Of a DNA stretch of 64,000 nucleotides, positions 20,409 through 31,189 are shown piece by piece. Under the pieces are notes generated by a model. That model had not been told where the DNA came from and searched no databases. It saw only the letters and a list, made by a program, of their open reading frames with translations. Location of the stretch: NCBI GenBank assembly GCA_037127315.1, contig JBBBDQ010001294.1, positions 1,151,001 through 1,215,000 on the forward strand. Reading direction: 5' to 3'. Position numbers and translations under genes: made by a program. Within the stretch, counting starts at the first letter, position 1. Every line of letters starts with the position of its first letter. This stretch comes from Ascarosepion bandense (Eukaryota > Mollusca > Cephalopoda > Sepiida > Sepiidae).

Positions 20409-20755
20409 CACATATATATATATATATATAATAATAATAACTAAATAGACTCTGTAAGTATGCAGGCTGTAAATTTATACTAAAATAAACCTCCGAAAAA
20501 ACCATTAACAAACAGAACCTAAATCCGTTACAATCCGGTGTACTAAGGCGTCGGATAAATGGGGAGAAAAAAAGAAACCTGCGGAACAAGAACAAAACAT
20601 TCAATACTCCGCAGTAAAGAAAAACCCCAAACGGAATCAAACACAAGAAAAAGTGCTCAATACAAATGCCTTTGCCCTGACGATCCGTAGTGTGAAACCG
20701 CGGTAGGTTTTGGCTCACTCTAGATTTTTGTGTATATATATATATATATATATAC
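20409..20755 (-). repeat. Unassigned unit bounded by TA tracts (146-codon open frame)
   Basis: A 300-bp segment of ordinary composition lies between TA runs at 20411-20430 and 20734-20752. The minus strand is open for 146 codons, but the ends of that frame come from the TA runs and the middle matches nothing I know. The word attgagcactttt also occurs in the PLE-flanking repeat at 40.68 kb, so this may be part of a repeat. Not called a gene. Confidence 0.35.
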
Positions 20756-21665
20756 ATATTTTATTTTATTTATTTTGGTTATTTTTAGTTTTGTGTACAT
20801 TGTGTGTATATTGTTGTGTGCATGTATGGCTTCTTATAGTTGTATGTTTGTGTGTGTTAATTTTTGTATCTATTCTCTTGTTTGTTCTTGTATATTATTT
20901 TTCCTTTAAAATGTTTTGTATACATGTGATTTGTTATATGTGTTCTTTATATTTGTGACATTTCTGGTATCTGTTGCCACCTCAATGTTTAACAGTATGC
21001 ACCTCTACCTTTCACCTTACTGTTTTCTAATTTTTTGATATTCCTTGTGTCTCAGTGGGTTTAATGCCTTGCTTGGTGTGAACTTGATTCAAAACAAACT
21101 TCATTATACAGTGAAAATTTTGGGATCAACTTTCAGCTAATGACTGTAAGACAATGGACCCTTGTATAAATAAACACTTGTGTACATACAAAGGAAGAAA
21201 GAAATATATGTGTGCATGTAAATACACATACTTGGTAACCTTGGTCAAGTTATCCTTAATTCTTGTGGGAGATTTTTATTTTGAAGTCAGCAGCTTTTGG
21301 ACCAAGGAATATCTAGAGGTCAGGGGAATACACAAAAGTTGACAGCTACCTCCCCAGGTCCTGACTGAGGGGCTTCGACACTCTTTAAATCTAGCTAAAG
21401 GCAAGTTTTTGAGCAAGTGGCTTGGAATTAAGATTTCACTGCCTGTAGCAGCACCAAAGATAGGTCAGCCAAAATGCCCATGGCAGTGACATTGTCTTGC
21501 AAAGTGCATTCTGTCATGCCAAAGAGAATTAACATTCAAATTTTAACTCTGAGGAACTAATTTATTAACAACGATCTTACACTGGTTGGGGACTGGAATT
21601 TCATAACAGTGTTTTTGTCTTTGTCTAGCTGACTAAAGAACGACAACCTAAGAAATAAGTTTCTA
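20756..21665. repeat. TG-rich sequence, LINE-J tail scrap and repeat-family S (minus orientation)
   Basis: 20760-20905 is T/G-rich. 20928-21015 is the reverse complement of 24110-24205, and 21440-21630 is the reverse complement of 24262-24430 (shared caggcagtgaaat; tgacctatctttgg/ccaaagataggtca). Between them 21040-21100 resembles the LINE-J 3' end (tttaatgccttgcttgg). Family S is unnamed and shows no coding. Confidence 0.55.
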
Positions 21666-21670
21666 TACAT

Positions 21671-21671
21671 G

Positions 21672-21761
<90 letters not shown>

Positions 21762-21767
21762 TGTATA
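21671..21767. repeat. (CA)n followed by (ATGT)n
   Basis: About 58 bp of pure CA, then eight or so ATGT/GTAT units. Confidence 0.95.
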
Positions 21768-21774
21768 AGAATGT

Positions 21775-21900
21775 ACTGGTGGTATAATGGCTAGTGGCTC
21801 AGAATAAGAAATCAGAGAGTCATGTCTGAGTTCCAGTGGAGTTTATTCCATTTGCTTGGGAATGGTATGAATCAATTTCTTCATCTCCCCACTCTATGAG
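21775..21900 (+). mobile_element. SINE-A head fragment
   Basis: Resembles the tRNA-like 5' part of SINE-A (tggtggtataatggctagtg; gtctgagttccagtgga) but ends before the body. Plausible A-box tggtataatgg and B-box gagttcc regions. Confidence 0.5.
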
Positions 21901-22663
21901 TGAATTAGTAGTGCAGACTGGGCTCTTAGTTTATGCGAGCAACTGGACAACTCTGAATTCAAAATTACTTTTATAAAAGCAAATGTCCACTTGATGGAAT
22001 TTATAAAACTGAAGGAGTTATTTACAAAGCAGAAGTATAAGATATAAATGGACAGATCAAAATATATGTTGGGTGTACTGCAGGCAATTAAAAAAAATGA
22101 TGGCATAACCATAAATAATCATCCAAGTTAGAAAGTCTTCAGAATTGTACCAAATTAGCCAACTATATATGAAAATTAAAAGTAAAAAATAATATTAATC
22201 TTAATGTAAACAGAAGTATATTGCAAGAAGCCAAACCTTACAACAACAGTGATGTCAGCAGGTTGTATCAAGAGGAAACCTTAGCTATAGTATCATTTCC
22301 AGAATGAGAAAGGTTACTAAATGAAAGATCTGAAAAAATATCTGTCTGTGTAGATATTAGAAAGTATATTTTGTGTTCAAACAAACCCGAACATAAGTTT
22401 GTACAATACTATTTCACTAGTCAAGACTAACTCCTCCCCTTATTTTAAACTCCTTGTTATGTACTTTCAACTTCTTGTCTTGTGTTGTAAATAAATTGTT
22501 AGGAAATTAGTACGTCTATAATATCTGACAATACCGAAAGATTTATACGATGTTAGCGTAAATGGCTGATCTTCCTAATTGTGATATTTAAAAGTTCTGT
22601 ATGTTAAATCTTTATCTTTTATTTTTTCTTTAAATTTGTATTGAGCTCTTTTAAATACAATAT

Positions 22664-22668
22664 ATCTA

Positions 22669-22740
<72 letters not shown>
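22664..22740. repeat. (TATC)n(TA)n microsatellite
   Basis: Tetranucleotide run leading into a TA run inside family S sequence. Confidence 0.9.
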
Positions 22741-23289
22741 TATATATGTTTCCCAGTCTAAGATTGTTGCTAAAATTCCCACTGAGATAAAATTTAAATG
22801 TTAATTCACTTTGGCATGATAGAATGCCCTCTGCAAGAAAATGACAGAGAAGGTATTATTAAGTTTTTATATAGTTTTGCATATTCTTATGATGTTTTCC
22901 TTTTTAGAACTCAAATTATAGAGAAATTATCCAAATGTTCCATTTTTCTGAGCACTTTTGGCTACACTTTTAGCCATTATCAAGGGTGACTTTTGTTTTA
23001 CGTGAAACTGAATATGTGTAGAGCTTATGTATATAGAGTCATGTGTATGCTACATTCCAAATATGGTAAGCACATTCATCATTGGTATTATCAAATGTAG
23101 GATTTCTCTTATTTATTATTAATATCACTATTATTTTTAATCTTGCATATGGATGATGTTATTATGTGTGTATTGTCAACATGTATGTCACACACAGAGC
23201 TACCAGGACATACTTGTTGACAATACACACTTAATAGCATCAAACACAAGCAAAATAAGCACAAAGAGTTATTTTTTAGGTTGCTAATC

Positions 23290-23545
23290 CTTTAATCAGC
23301 AAGACAAAGACAAAAATACCTTTAAGGAGTGAGACAAAAACAAAAATACCTTTAAAGAGTGAGACAAAGATAAAAACACATTTAATCAGCAAGACAAAGA
23401 CAAAAATACATTTAAAGAGTGAGACAAAGACAAAAATACCTTTAAAGCGTGAGACAAAAACAAAAATAGCTTTAAAGATTGAGACAAAGATAAAAACACA
23501 TTTAATCAGCTAGACAAAGATAAAAACACCTTTAAAAGTAAAAAC
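23290..23545. repeat. 30-bp tandem repeat, about eight copies
   Basis: Unit gagacaaagacaaaaatac followed by ctttaaagagt, with variants ending in cacatttaatcag. Two variant types alternate, hinting at a higher-order arrangement. A diverged single copy lies at 24.22 kb. Confidence 0.85.
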
Positions 23546-24479
23546 TAATGCAAATCCTAATGTAAACTGGAGTATATTGAGAAAAGCTAATTCTTACAGT
23601 AATAGTGACACCAGCAGATTGTGCCAAGAGGAAAACTAAGCTATAGTATCCTTTCCAGAGTGTTTTTTGGGAATTTTTGGCTACACTTTTAGCCATTATT
23701 AAGGGTGAATTTTGTTTTATGTGAAACTGAATATGTGTAGAGCTTATCCATATTGAGTCATGTGCATTTTATGTTCCAGATATGGTAAGCACATTGTTAA
23801 CATGTTAATTATTAAAATGCAGGATTTCTCTAGAAAATGTTAAACAGTTATAAATTCAGAATTTATTTCAACCATTGTAAAAATTACAAACTGCTTTTTC
23901 AAAAAAAAAAAAAAACTATTTATTAGTAATACCACCATTATTTTTAATCTTCATTTGCATATGGATGATGTTCTTATGTGTGTATGTCAACATGTATGTT
24001 AGCAGTTAAGTTATGCATTAAGAATTTATTTCAGTCATTGTAAAAATTACAAACTTTTTTTCAAAAATGAAAAATAAAAAAAAATAAAGTTGGTACAGAG
24101 AGAAAATAAGGTAAGGTGAACGTTAGAGGTGTATACAGTTAAACATTGAGGCAAAAGATACCGGAAATGTCACAAAAATAAAGAGCACATACAACAAATC
24201 ACACATTTCTTCTAAACAAAGACAAAACACCTTTAATCAGGCAGACATAGACAAAGCATATTGACAAAATTCCAGTCCCCAGTCTAAGATTGTTGCTAAA
24301 ATTCCCACTGAGTTAAAATTTAAATGTTAATTCACTTTGGCATGATAGAATGCCCTCTGCAAGACAATGTCAATGCCAAGGGCATTTTGGCTGACCTATC
24401 TTTAGTGCTGCTACAGGCAGTGAAATGCTTACATAGTCATTTATTGATAACACTTTAGATTAAATCTTAACAAACTTTA

Positions 24480-24860
24480 TATATATATATATGAAATGAT
24501 TTGCTTGAACATTATTTTTTATCAATACTCGTATTTAAGTAGATATTCTGTTTTTAATTAAACAGTATTATATATTTATATCTACTGGCCTGATTATTTT
24601 ACGATAAATTTTTATTCCGAAAATGTGTGTCATTCAGCAGGATTCGATCCTGCAACCCCTATCCACATAGAGGAAGCTACCATGTGATTTTGCACGTCTT
24701 AGACCTCTCGACCACTGATGACCATTAGTCTAAACAAGGTTTTAATCAGTGTAAACAAGTTATGGAAATTAACGAAGATTACCAAAACTTTGTTATAAAC
24801 AACTGACAATTTGAAATGATTTGTTTGAACATCATTTTTTATCGATATAACATGTTTACA
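24480..24860 (-). mobile_element. SINE-L (tRNA-Leu-like) copy and partial second tail, minus strand
   Basis: 24489-24735 is the reverse complement of 24943-25195. It contains a tRNA-like region whose T arm is perfect (gcagg, loop atcgaat, cctgc) with B box ggatcgaatcc. The shared tail words (tgaaatgatttg; tatcgata) occur again at 24810-24860 in the same orientation, so a second, truncated minus copy is stacked on the first. Confidence 0.7.
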
Positions 24861-24942
24861 TTTGTTGACATTACGATACATTTCAGAGCAGATATGGTTA
24901 TTGCAATAAATCAAAAACTGTGTCATATAGGCTTGATTAAAA

Positions 24943-25245
24943 CATCATTTAGACTAATGGTCATTTGTGGTCGAGAGGTCTAAGATGTACCAGATAACAT
25001 GGTAGCTTCCCCTATGTGGATGGGGGTCGCAGGTTCAAATCCTGCTGAATGACACACATTTTCGTAATAAAAATTTATCGTAAATAATCAGGTCAGTAGA
25101 TATAAATATACAATACTGTTTAATTAAAAACAGAATATCTACTTAAATACGAGTATCAATAAAAAAAAATAATATTCAAACAAATCATTTCAAATTGTCG
25201 GTTGTTTATAACCAAGTTTCATTAATCTTTGTTAATATATATATA
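24943..25245 (+). mobile_element. SINE-L copy, plus strand
   Basis: A tRNA-like head (24960-25054) is followed by the ~180-bp body common to all SINE-L copies (gtaataaaaatttatcgtaa; taattaaaaacagaatatct) and a TA-rich end. A 5'-truncated third relative is at 35.37-35.6 kb. It forms an inverted pair with 24480-24735. Confidence 0.7.
24960..25054 (+). tRNA. Class II (Leu/Ser-type) tRNA-like cloverleaf inside SINE-L
   Basis: Acceptor gtcattt pairs with gaatgac. An A box lies at tggtcgagagg. The anticodon arm tacca/tggta has a 7-nt loop gataaca, a long variable arm cccc/gggg, a perfect T arm gcagg/cctgc (25029-25045) and B box ggttcaaatcc. The D-arm text tggtcgagaggtctaag and the long variable arm point to tRNA-Leu. 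U33 is replaced by A and position 37 is C, and one base is extra before the 3' acceptor, so this is a SINE promoter derived from a tRNA, not a working tRNA gene. Confidence 0.6.
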
Positions 25246-25416
25246 TATATTTATATATATATATATATATATAATACAGATATAAAATTTGTTACTTATC
25301 AGCACTCTTGTATGTAGTAATATCAAGCCAAACATTTACATAATCATGTATTGAAACACTTTAGATAAAAAAATAACAAACTTTTTTTTCTGTAAATATT
25401 TATCATCAGCTTTATC

Positions 25417-25447
<31 letters not shown>

Positions 25448-25775
25448 CCACCATCATCATTGTTCAATGTTTGCCTTTTGCTAGCATGTGTTGGACAGGG
25501 TTTTCTTGATGGCTCCGTAATTGAACCATCATGAAATATTGGAGTGAGTTTTACTGCTGTATTTCCTTACTCACACCAGGCAGTTTAGGAAACTAGAAGC
25601 TCAGTGTTTTTATTGATCCACCATCTCTAGGAATATTGCCTTCCAAGGTTAGAGAGTTCTGCCTCTATTCTAGAGAGAGTAGGTGTAGAGGTTTTATTTT
25701 AGTGATTTCTTTCTGTTAGACAAGTTGCTATCCAAAGCTAAAGACTCTTATCTCACCTATATATATATATATATA
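25246..25775. other. Unassigned sequence with CAC trinucleotide run
   Basis: 25425-25460 is (CAC)n(CAT)n. 25300-25380 echoes 24430-24480 (ttattgataacactttagat-like). The rest is unassigned. A TA run at 25759-25777 marks the mariner insertion site. Confidence 0.45.
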
Positions 25776-27085
25776 TAGGGTGGCCTATAAGTCACTTTAC
25801 AGTTTGAAAATAAAACAACTGTTTCTTAAATGAGTGTATTTAATTAATTCTTTTTTTATTACACAGTTTAGAGTGTGGAAATTTGTTCTGACTTAATTAC
25901 GAAAGATAATGTCTTTTAAGTAGCCTCCATTCTCGGCTTCGCAATGTCGAGCTCTTTCTAAGCTATTCTTCATGACAGTTCTTAACATCGGAGGTTGTAG
26001 GGAAAGAATTTCCTGTCGTATGTTTGCCTTAATTTCTTGGATGGTTCGAGATTTATTTGCGTACACTTTGTCTTTAAGATATCCCCAAAGCCAAAAGTTT
26101 GGTACTGTCAAATCAGGTGAACGTGGAGGCCATTCAAAATCAGAATTTCGAGAGATTTTTTGATCCTGAAACATTGCAGTTAACAACTGCATTGTGGCTC
26201 TAGCTGTATGTGCAGTTGTTCTATCTTGTTGCCACCAATACCCTGGCATGTTTGCTAACTAAGGTTGAACAAAATTCACTAGCATATCTCTATATCTCTC
26301 AGCAGTTACAGTCACAGCATTTACATTCACAATTTCAAAGAAGAAGAGGGCCCAATAACCCTTTCTGAGGTTACTCCACACCATACAGTGACTTTTACTG
26401 GGTGCATTGGACTTGCATGAACTTGGCGTTGATTTTCAGTGCCCCAGAATTTGGTATTCTGCTTACTGACATGCCCATTGAAATGGAAATGAGCCTCATC
26501 TCCCATGATCAACTTGTGAATAAACTCATTGTCATTTCTTGCAGTTTCCTGAAACCTGACAGCATAATTTAGTTGTTTCTGAAAGTCTGCTGGTTGTAAA
26601 GATTGTACTAATTGAACCTTGTAGGGATACATGTGCAAGTATCTTTGAATGCGCTGCAGAGAACTCCATGAAATGCCAAGTTCTTGAGAACGCCTTCGAG
26701 TGGATGTGGTTAGGTTCTCTTCAATGCTATGCCTCACATCTTCAGTATTTTTAGATGTATGTACTGAGCGACCTCATCCACGTCTAGACCTATCATTTAC
26801 AGAGCCCTGCTTTTGAAAACGCGTCACTAAGTTCATTATTGCAGGCCTACTAGGAGGATGTCAAACATTGAAATGGCGCATATAAGATCTTTGCGTTGCA
26901 ACAATTGACCATTTATTTTCAAAGTAAAATTCAATTGTCTTCATTCATTGTTTTCTTGTAAACTTATCCATTCCAGAAATGTCCAAAGATTCTATTTAAT
27001 AATTTTGAAAAAAGAAATAAAAACATATTAAAAGAAAAAAAGTTATTTAATTTTTAAAATGTAAAGTGACTTATGGGCCACCCTG
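25776..27085 (-). mobile_element. Full-length mariner-type transposon (1.31 kb)
   Basis: Terminal inverted repeats yagggtggccyataagtc (26 bp, two mismatches) at 25776-25801 and 27060-27085, each flanked by TA as expected for a TA target duplication within a TA microsatellite. The single transposase gene runs on the minus strand. Length, TIRs and TA flanks fit the Tc1/mariner superfamily. Confidence 0.85.
25893..26971 (-). pseudogene. Mariner-type transposase, three broken frames, DD41D-like spacing
   Basis: The ATG at 26971 starts MDKFTRKQ then a stop; the HTH region follows in pieces (FQKQGSVNDRSRRG, STRRRSQELGISWSSLQRI). Frame 26327-26737 holds the first catalytic aspartate (IMGDEAHFHFNG) and KVTVWCGV. 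Frame 25893-26249 holds the second (WWQQDRTTAHTA) and WPPRSPDLTVPNFWLWGYLK. The residue 42 after the second Asp, expected to be the third catalytic D in PLDF/PCDF, is N. Between the two frames a stop and a frameshift remove continuity. It would normally cut and join the element at TA sites; this copy is inactive. Confidence 0.8.

Positions 27086-27086
<1 letters not shown>

Positions 27087-27112
<26 letters not shown>
27087..27112. repeat. (TA)n microsatellite
   Basis: Right-hand TA run at the mariner junction. Confidence 0.85.
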
Positions 27113-27116
<4 letters not shown>

Positions 27117-27450
27117 TCATTTTATAATCGTGTTGCCCCAAGCAAGGCATTTTACTGCCACTGTTGTGCAGGGGGTTACATAGGAGGAATGTTATGAGGA
27201 GTGAGAGATTGCAGGGGGTGTCAGGAACAGAGTAGGAGAAGGATGAGAATACTGATGAGAATGGGGTGGACGAAGAAAAAAGCATGAGAGAGAGGATATA
27301 AGTTAGTGAAACAGGAGATGACTACTGACTTTACATTTAAATTCTTGGAGATTGTAACTGTCGGGAAAGCAAGTATGCAGAAGAGAATTCCACAGGTGGG
27401 AAGTGCGAGAAAAATATACTTTTGAAGTATGCTATGTTTATAAAGTAAAA
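27113..27450 (-). mobile_element. LINE-J 3' end fragment
   Basis: On the minus strand the fragment runs through an equivalent of the LWNSLP region (27380-27440, attccacaggtgggaagtgc on plus) to the family tail (ttgcttggggcaacacgatt). It begins directly after the TA run. Confidence 0.7.
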
Positions 27451-27739
27451 GTGCTCAAAATCTGGAATAGAATATGTGTAGATGTCAGAAGTTGATGTCG
27501 ACACCAGTCAGTAGTTTAATATATGCACTGCATATATTAAACTACTGAAAAATCAAGTGTATCACAAAAGAGCATACTTAAAAAGACATGCCAGAGGAAG
27601 AGATCTCAATTCCTCATAGAATTTTTTAATGTATTGGTATCTGCAGTCATTTCAAAAACTTAAGCTTTATGTGTTGCCAAAGAAATCAACATATAGAATA
27701 AAGTTTTTTTTTTTAAATGGTGAAAAAATATATAATGAA
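27451..27739. other. Unassigned AT-rich sequence
   Basis: Contains a short palindromic duplication near 27515-27550 (atatgcactgcatatattaaactactg). Otherwise nothing recognised. Confidence 0.4.
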
Positions 27740-28015
27740 GTTTGTTCTACAGAGCAGTGATTCACAGGATGAAGCTTGTCAGGTAGAACTTACTTCTCAC
27801 CAATTGAATACAGAGGGGATATAGATGGATTGCTACAATGTAAGTGTAGATCTTAGCCATGAATGTTAAACCTGGCAAAACCAAAGAAGGTAATTTGTTT
27901 GAACACTTTACATCAAAGTAGTAATAGAGCAGTGACAGGCTCACCACATCTCACCTGTGAGAGAGAAAGGTTGGTATATGGAAACTGCAGATTTGAAATG
28001 GACAAGGAGCTTACT
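27740..28015 (-). mobile_element. LINE-K C-terminal fragment
   Basis: Matches 30000-30230 in the same orientation (tagccatgaatgttaaacct against tagccatgaaggttagatct; agcagtgacaggctc against agcagtgagaggctt). Its upstream part is replaced by LINE-J starting at 28020. Confidence 0.6.
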
Positions 28016-28019
28016 ATAG

Positions 28020-28622
28020 TTTTTTTTATTTTTTTAATCATGTCACCCCAAGCAAGGCATTCCACTGCCACTATAGCGCAGGGGGTTACACAGAGCAATA
28101 GACGAATTAGGATGTACATAGGGGGAGAGATTGGGGAAGCAAGTATGCGGAAGGGAATTCCACAGGTGGGAAGTGCGAGAAAAGAAGCTGTTGGAGTAGA
28201 AATTGTGGTTACATTTCATCGGTTTCACTGTAAAAAGGTGGGACCTAGTTGCCAATCTAGTATCTCGTGCAAACTCACACCTAGGGGGCACCAGTGATTT
28301 AAGTTCATCAGAGCAGAAGCCATGAAAGTATTTATAGAAGAGGCACAGGGAAGCCACGTCACGCCGGTGAGAGAGTGACTGCAAGCGGTCAGCTAAGTTG
28401 GTATCAATCACATTACAGATTCTTCGCTGTATTTTGTCAAGAAGCCCGAGGAGAATAGCAGGGGCACCCGACCAGATGTGGCAACAGTATTCAAAACATG
28501 GGCGGATGGTAGATTTGTATAAGTGCAGGATAGATTCAGGCGGAAAGAATTTCCAGGCCCTGCACAGAGAGCCAACTTTCATGGCAGTGGATTACCAGGT
28601 TGTATTAAATGGTACTACATTG
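28020..28622 (-). mobile_element. LINE-J 3' third, best preserved copy
   Basis: From the tail (ttgcttggggtgacatgatt plus A tract, minus strand end at ~28022) up to RT thumb sequence. It is probably a young 5'-truncated insertion because the frame is open for 179 codons. Confidence 0.8.
28043..28582 (-). pseudogene. LINE-J reverse transcriptase C-terminal region, 179 codons open
   Basis: Reads MKVGSLCRAWKFFPPESILH, then LYKSTIRPCFEYCCHIWSGA, LSHRRDVASLCLFYKYFHGF, SDELKSLVPP and FFSRTSHLWNSLPHTCFP. This is the thumb and C-terminal domain of a jockey/CR1-like LINE. No endonuclease or active-site block is present, so it is a 5'-truncated relic despite the open frame; the ATG is internal. Intact relatives are ~900 to 1000 residues. 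Confidence 0.8.
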
Positions 28623-28985
28623 TAATGGATGCTGTGACAGTTGCTGATTGATTTGTTTTTTAGAAATTATTGACCCTGGATTTTCTGGGTTAAAGCTAAA
28701 ACAAATTTTGAATTTGAACAATAACTCTTTTTTTGAGAGTGATTAAAAATTTTAAAAAAAAATTACCATGATCTTTCTGGATACAAAGGAAGAGATAGAC
28801 GCATACATTTCTCAAGAGTATTTGTAACAAGCAAATGTAACAAACCCAGATGGAATTGAAACTGTTCTCCAATTTCTCATTCCAAATTTCTGTCTATTAA
28901 GGAATTTGTGATGAAGAGTTTAAGAATTTGGAAAAGAAACTAATTTAATTTCAAAATAAGTTAATTTTAATACATGGAGGAATTT
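28623..28985. other. Unassigned AT-rich sequence
   Basis: Nothing recognised. Confidence 0.35.
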
Positions 28986-29029
28986 TGTTTATATATATAT
29001 ATATATAAAACTGAATGCCCGTTAATCAG

Positions 29030-29670
29030 TTATAAGAATAGCCCAAGATGCCAAATACAAGTAGGGGAGACTAAAGTCAAGCAGGTACAGACATTCAAAT
29101 ATTTTGAAAGTGTCCTAACAGGGGACAGAAAGTGCAACACTGAAATCCAAAGGCATATTGGTATGGCTAAGAAGCTGAATAGAGTATTGAGAAACAAAAC
29201 AATTTTGCTGGAACAGTCTAGCACTCTCTTCTTTGTAGAAGAGAGTGCTAGACTGTTATCTGATGTCAGTTTTTCAATATGGCAGCAAATGCTGGATAAT
29301 CTCATCATGAAGGAAAGATGAAGCATCTGAAATGTGGTTCTGCAGAAGGATGCTGAGGATACAATGTGACCAACAATGAGGTTTTGGAGAGGATGCAAAC
29401 AAAAAGGAAGTTTATACTTAACCACAGGAAGAGACAGCTGAAATTTCTGGAACACTTAATGAGGAACGATGACTTGAAGAATCTGATACTCGCAGGATGG
29501 ATAGAGAGAAAGAGAGAGAAAGTAACATGAGACTTACTTGATAGGCTTGAACAAGTATATGGCAGAGTGGGGTTAGGAAGAGATACCAAAAAAAAATTGT
29601 TAAGAGCAACAAGGGATAGAGGTAAGAACGCTTATGTTCTGAAGGGACATGGCATATAAAAGAAAAAAAT
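29030..29670 (+). mobile_element. RTE-like LINE C-terminal third with internal inverted duplication
   Basis: Frame 28974-29321 reads KVKQVQTFKYFESVLTGDRK, CNTEIQRHIGMAKKLNRVLR. The expected KKRVLDCYV region is then disrupted by a snap-back hairpin (29212-29257). The continuation has EMWF- and LENLIL-like pieces and ends at LKGHGI plus an A-rich tail near 29665. Confidence 0.75.
29212..29257. repeat. Perfect 21-bp hairpin, local inverted duplication
   Basis: Arms 29212-29232 and 29237-29257 are perfectly complementary around ttgt. The right arm is authentic LINE sequence (agaagagagtgctagactgt); the left arm is its inverted copy. Confidence 0.95.
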
Positions 29671-29729
29671 GTCAGTTTGTCAAGGAAAAAGAAATCTCTC
29701 TTGGTGAAAACAAGTCCACATGTTGCTAT

Positions 29730-30805
29730 ATATTTTGTCAATTTCTGTTTCTTTCATCACTCTTCATCACAAGGAAATTAAGGAACAGTTCTTCAAAAAA
29801 ACAGTAATAGTGGGTTGAAAAAGGAAGAAAGAAGGTTCATGTTTATTTCTTTTTTTTGTACAGTAAGCTTCACTCTGTAAAAAGCCCAGAGACTCTCAAG
29901 ATAAAGGGGTTGTTTATATGGGTAGTGGGAAAAGATAATGGCTAACTCTGGACTTCAACAGGTCAAAACTAGTGATCAAGGAAACATCACCTTGGGAGTC
30001 TGTTCCACATAGCAGTGGTTCAAAAGAAGAAACTGTCTGAGTGCAGATTACTTTTTACTGATGGAATATGGGAGAGAATATTGGTGGTTTTTGACAATGT
30101 AAGTGGCATGGTGAGTTCTAGCCATGAAGGTTAGATCTAGCAGAACCAAGGAATGTTCATGCAAGCATTTTTCACAGAATTTGTGACAGAGCAGTGAGAG
30201 GCTTGCAACATCTTGTCCATGGGGGAGACAGTTTGGAGTGCAGAAAATAATTCTTTTCTAATAAAGACTTGGCAATGATTTTGAACTCTATCAGGGCTAA
30301 AAAGGGAGGAGTGTACAGCTCCAAGCCAAATATGAAAACAGTACTCCATTTTTGGCCTGATCCGGCTCTAAGCATGTCACCTTGCAGGTTTCAAGGCAAA
30401 CAAAGATGAAATAAACACTTATTTACTAAGATAATTACTTCACATAGACATTAAACCATATGGTTTTATCGAATCTAAGTAAGTGGAATTTTTTCTCATT
30501 TTAACTAACAAGTCCCACTTAGCTGGAGTTCCTTTTAAGTCGAATAAATTTTCATTCTCTCTGAAGGTTTCACATATTTATGCATATATATTAAATATAC
30601 AAACATTCATTACTTTATAAAAAAACATTTTACATAGAAACTGATAAATATATATCTCAAAAAATATAAAATATTATCCAAACAAATCAGTAGTCACTTC
30701 TGTCATCTTGCAAGCCAAAGAAAAACTATTACATTTTTTTGAAGAACTGTTCCTTAATTTCCTTATGATGAAGAGTGATGAAAGAAACAGAAATTGACAA
30801 AATAT
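29730..30805. repeat. ~80-bp inverted repeat pair bounding 0.9 kb
   Basis: 29730-29810 and 30726-30805 are reverse complements with about three differences (tttctttcatcactcttcat in the left arm). Between them lies a LINE-K fragment. Either a foldback element or an inverted duplication. Confidence 0.85.
29880..30385 (-). mobile_element. LINE-K 3' fragment
   Basis: Minus frames read GSGQKWSTVFIFGLELYTPP and EYCFHIWLGAVHSSLFSPDR, the EYCSHIWAGA thumb signature. The 3' end (tctcaagataaaggggttg on plus) matches the copy at 15.5 kb. Confidence 0.65.
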
Positions 30806-31189
30806 TGTTAATGCTTATTTTGCTGAAGTGATAAGAGAAATATAGATGGTTCCACACATTCCTCATTCTCTACCAACCTCAACCTGAGAAGTCATTTATA
30901 AAATTCTGTCTAGGGAGAACATTATGATGTCAGTGACATCTTAAAAATCAAGAAAACAGAAATGTCCCTACTGAATTCACTGAACTTTAACTCACCTTCA
31001 CACTACTCAATACTAACAAGATACTGCAAAAACCAATAATGTCTTTCTTGCTAATATGAATTATTGGCATTATATCTTTTTATAACAGTAATGAATTCTT
31101 CATCCCAAAATTGCTTCATACTCACTAAAATCTTTGAAGTATTTTCATTTTTTACAGCACTTTACTCCAAAGTTTATTCTGTGTATACA
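30386..31189. other. Unassigned AT-rich sequence
   Basis: Apart from the right arm of the inverted repeat at 30726-30805, nothing recognised. Confidence 0.35.

Larger units (their letters stand above)
22150..24440 (+). repeat. Repeat family S: diverged direct duplication block
   Basis: 22165-22310 matches 23545-23665 (tgtgccaagaggaaa; agctatagtatc). 22750-22845 matches 24275-24365 (cagtctaagattgttgctaa). 22935-23185 matches 23670-24010 (tttttggctacacttttagc). The order is partly preserved, so an ancestral unit was duplicated and later broken by microsatellites. No protein signature is visible. Confidence 0.6.

Noticed and set aside
20317..20757. 146-codon minus frame as a host gene
   Set aside because: Both ends derive from TA tracts and SINE-H sequence; the middle has no domain and shares words with a repeat.
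23290..23545. CRISPR-like array
   Set aside because: Units are contiguous 30-bp tandem repeats with no unique spacers, in animal DNA.
24960..25054. A functional tRNA-Leu gene
   Set aside because: U33 and the purine at 37 are missing, an extra base precedes the 3' acceptor, and the same sequence recurs with a common body at several loci; it is a SINE head.
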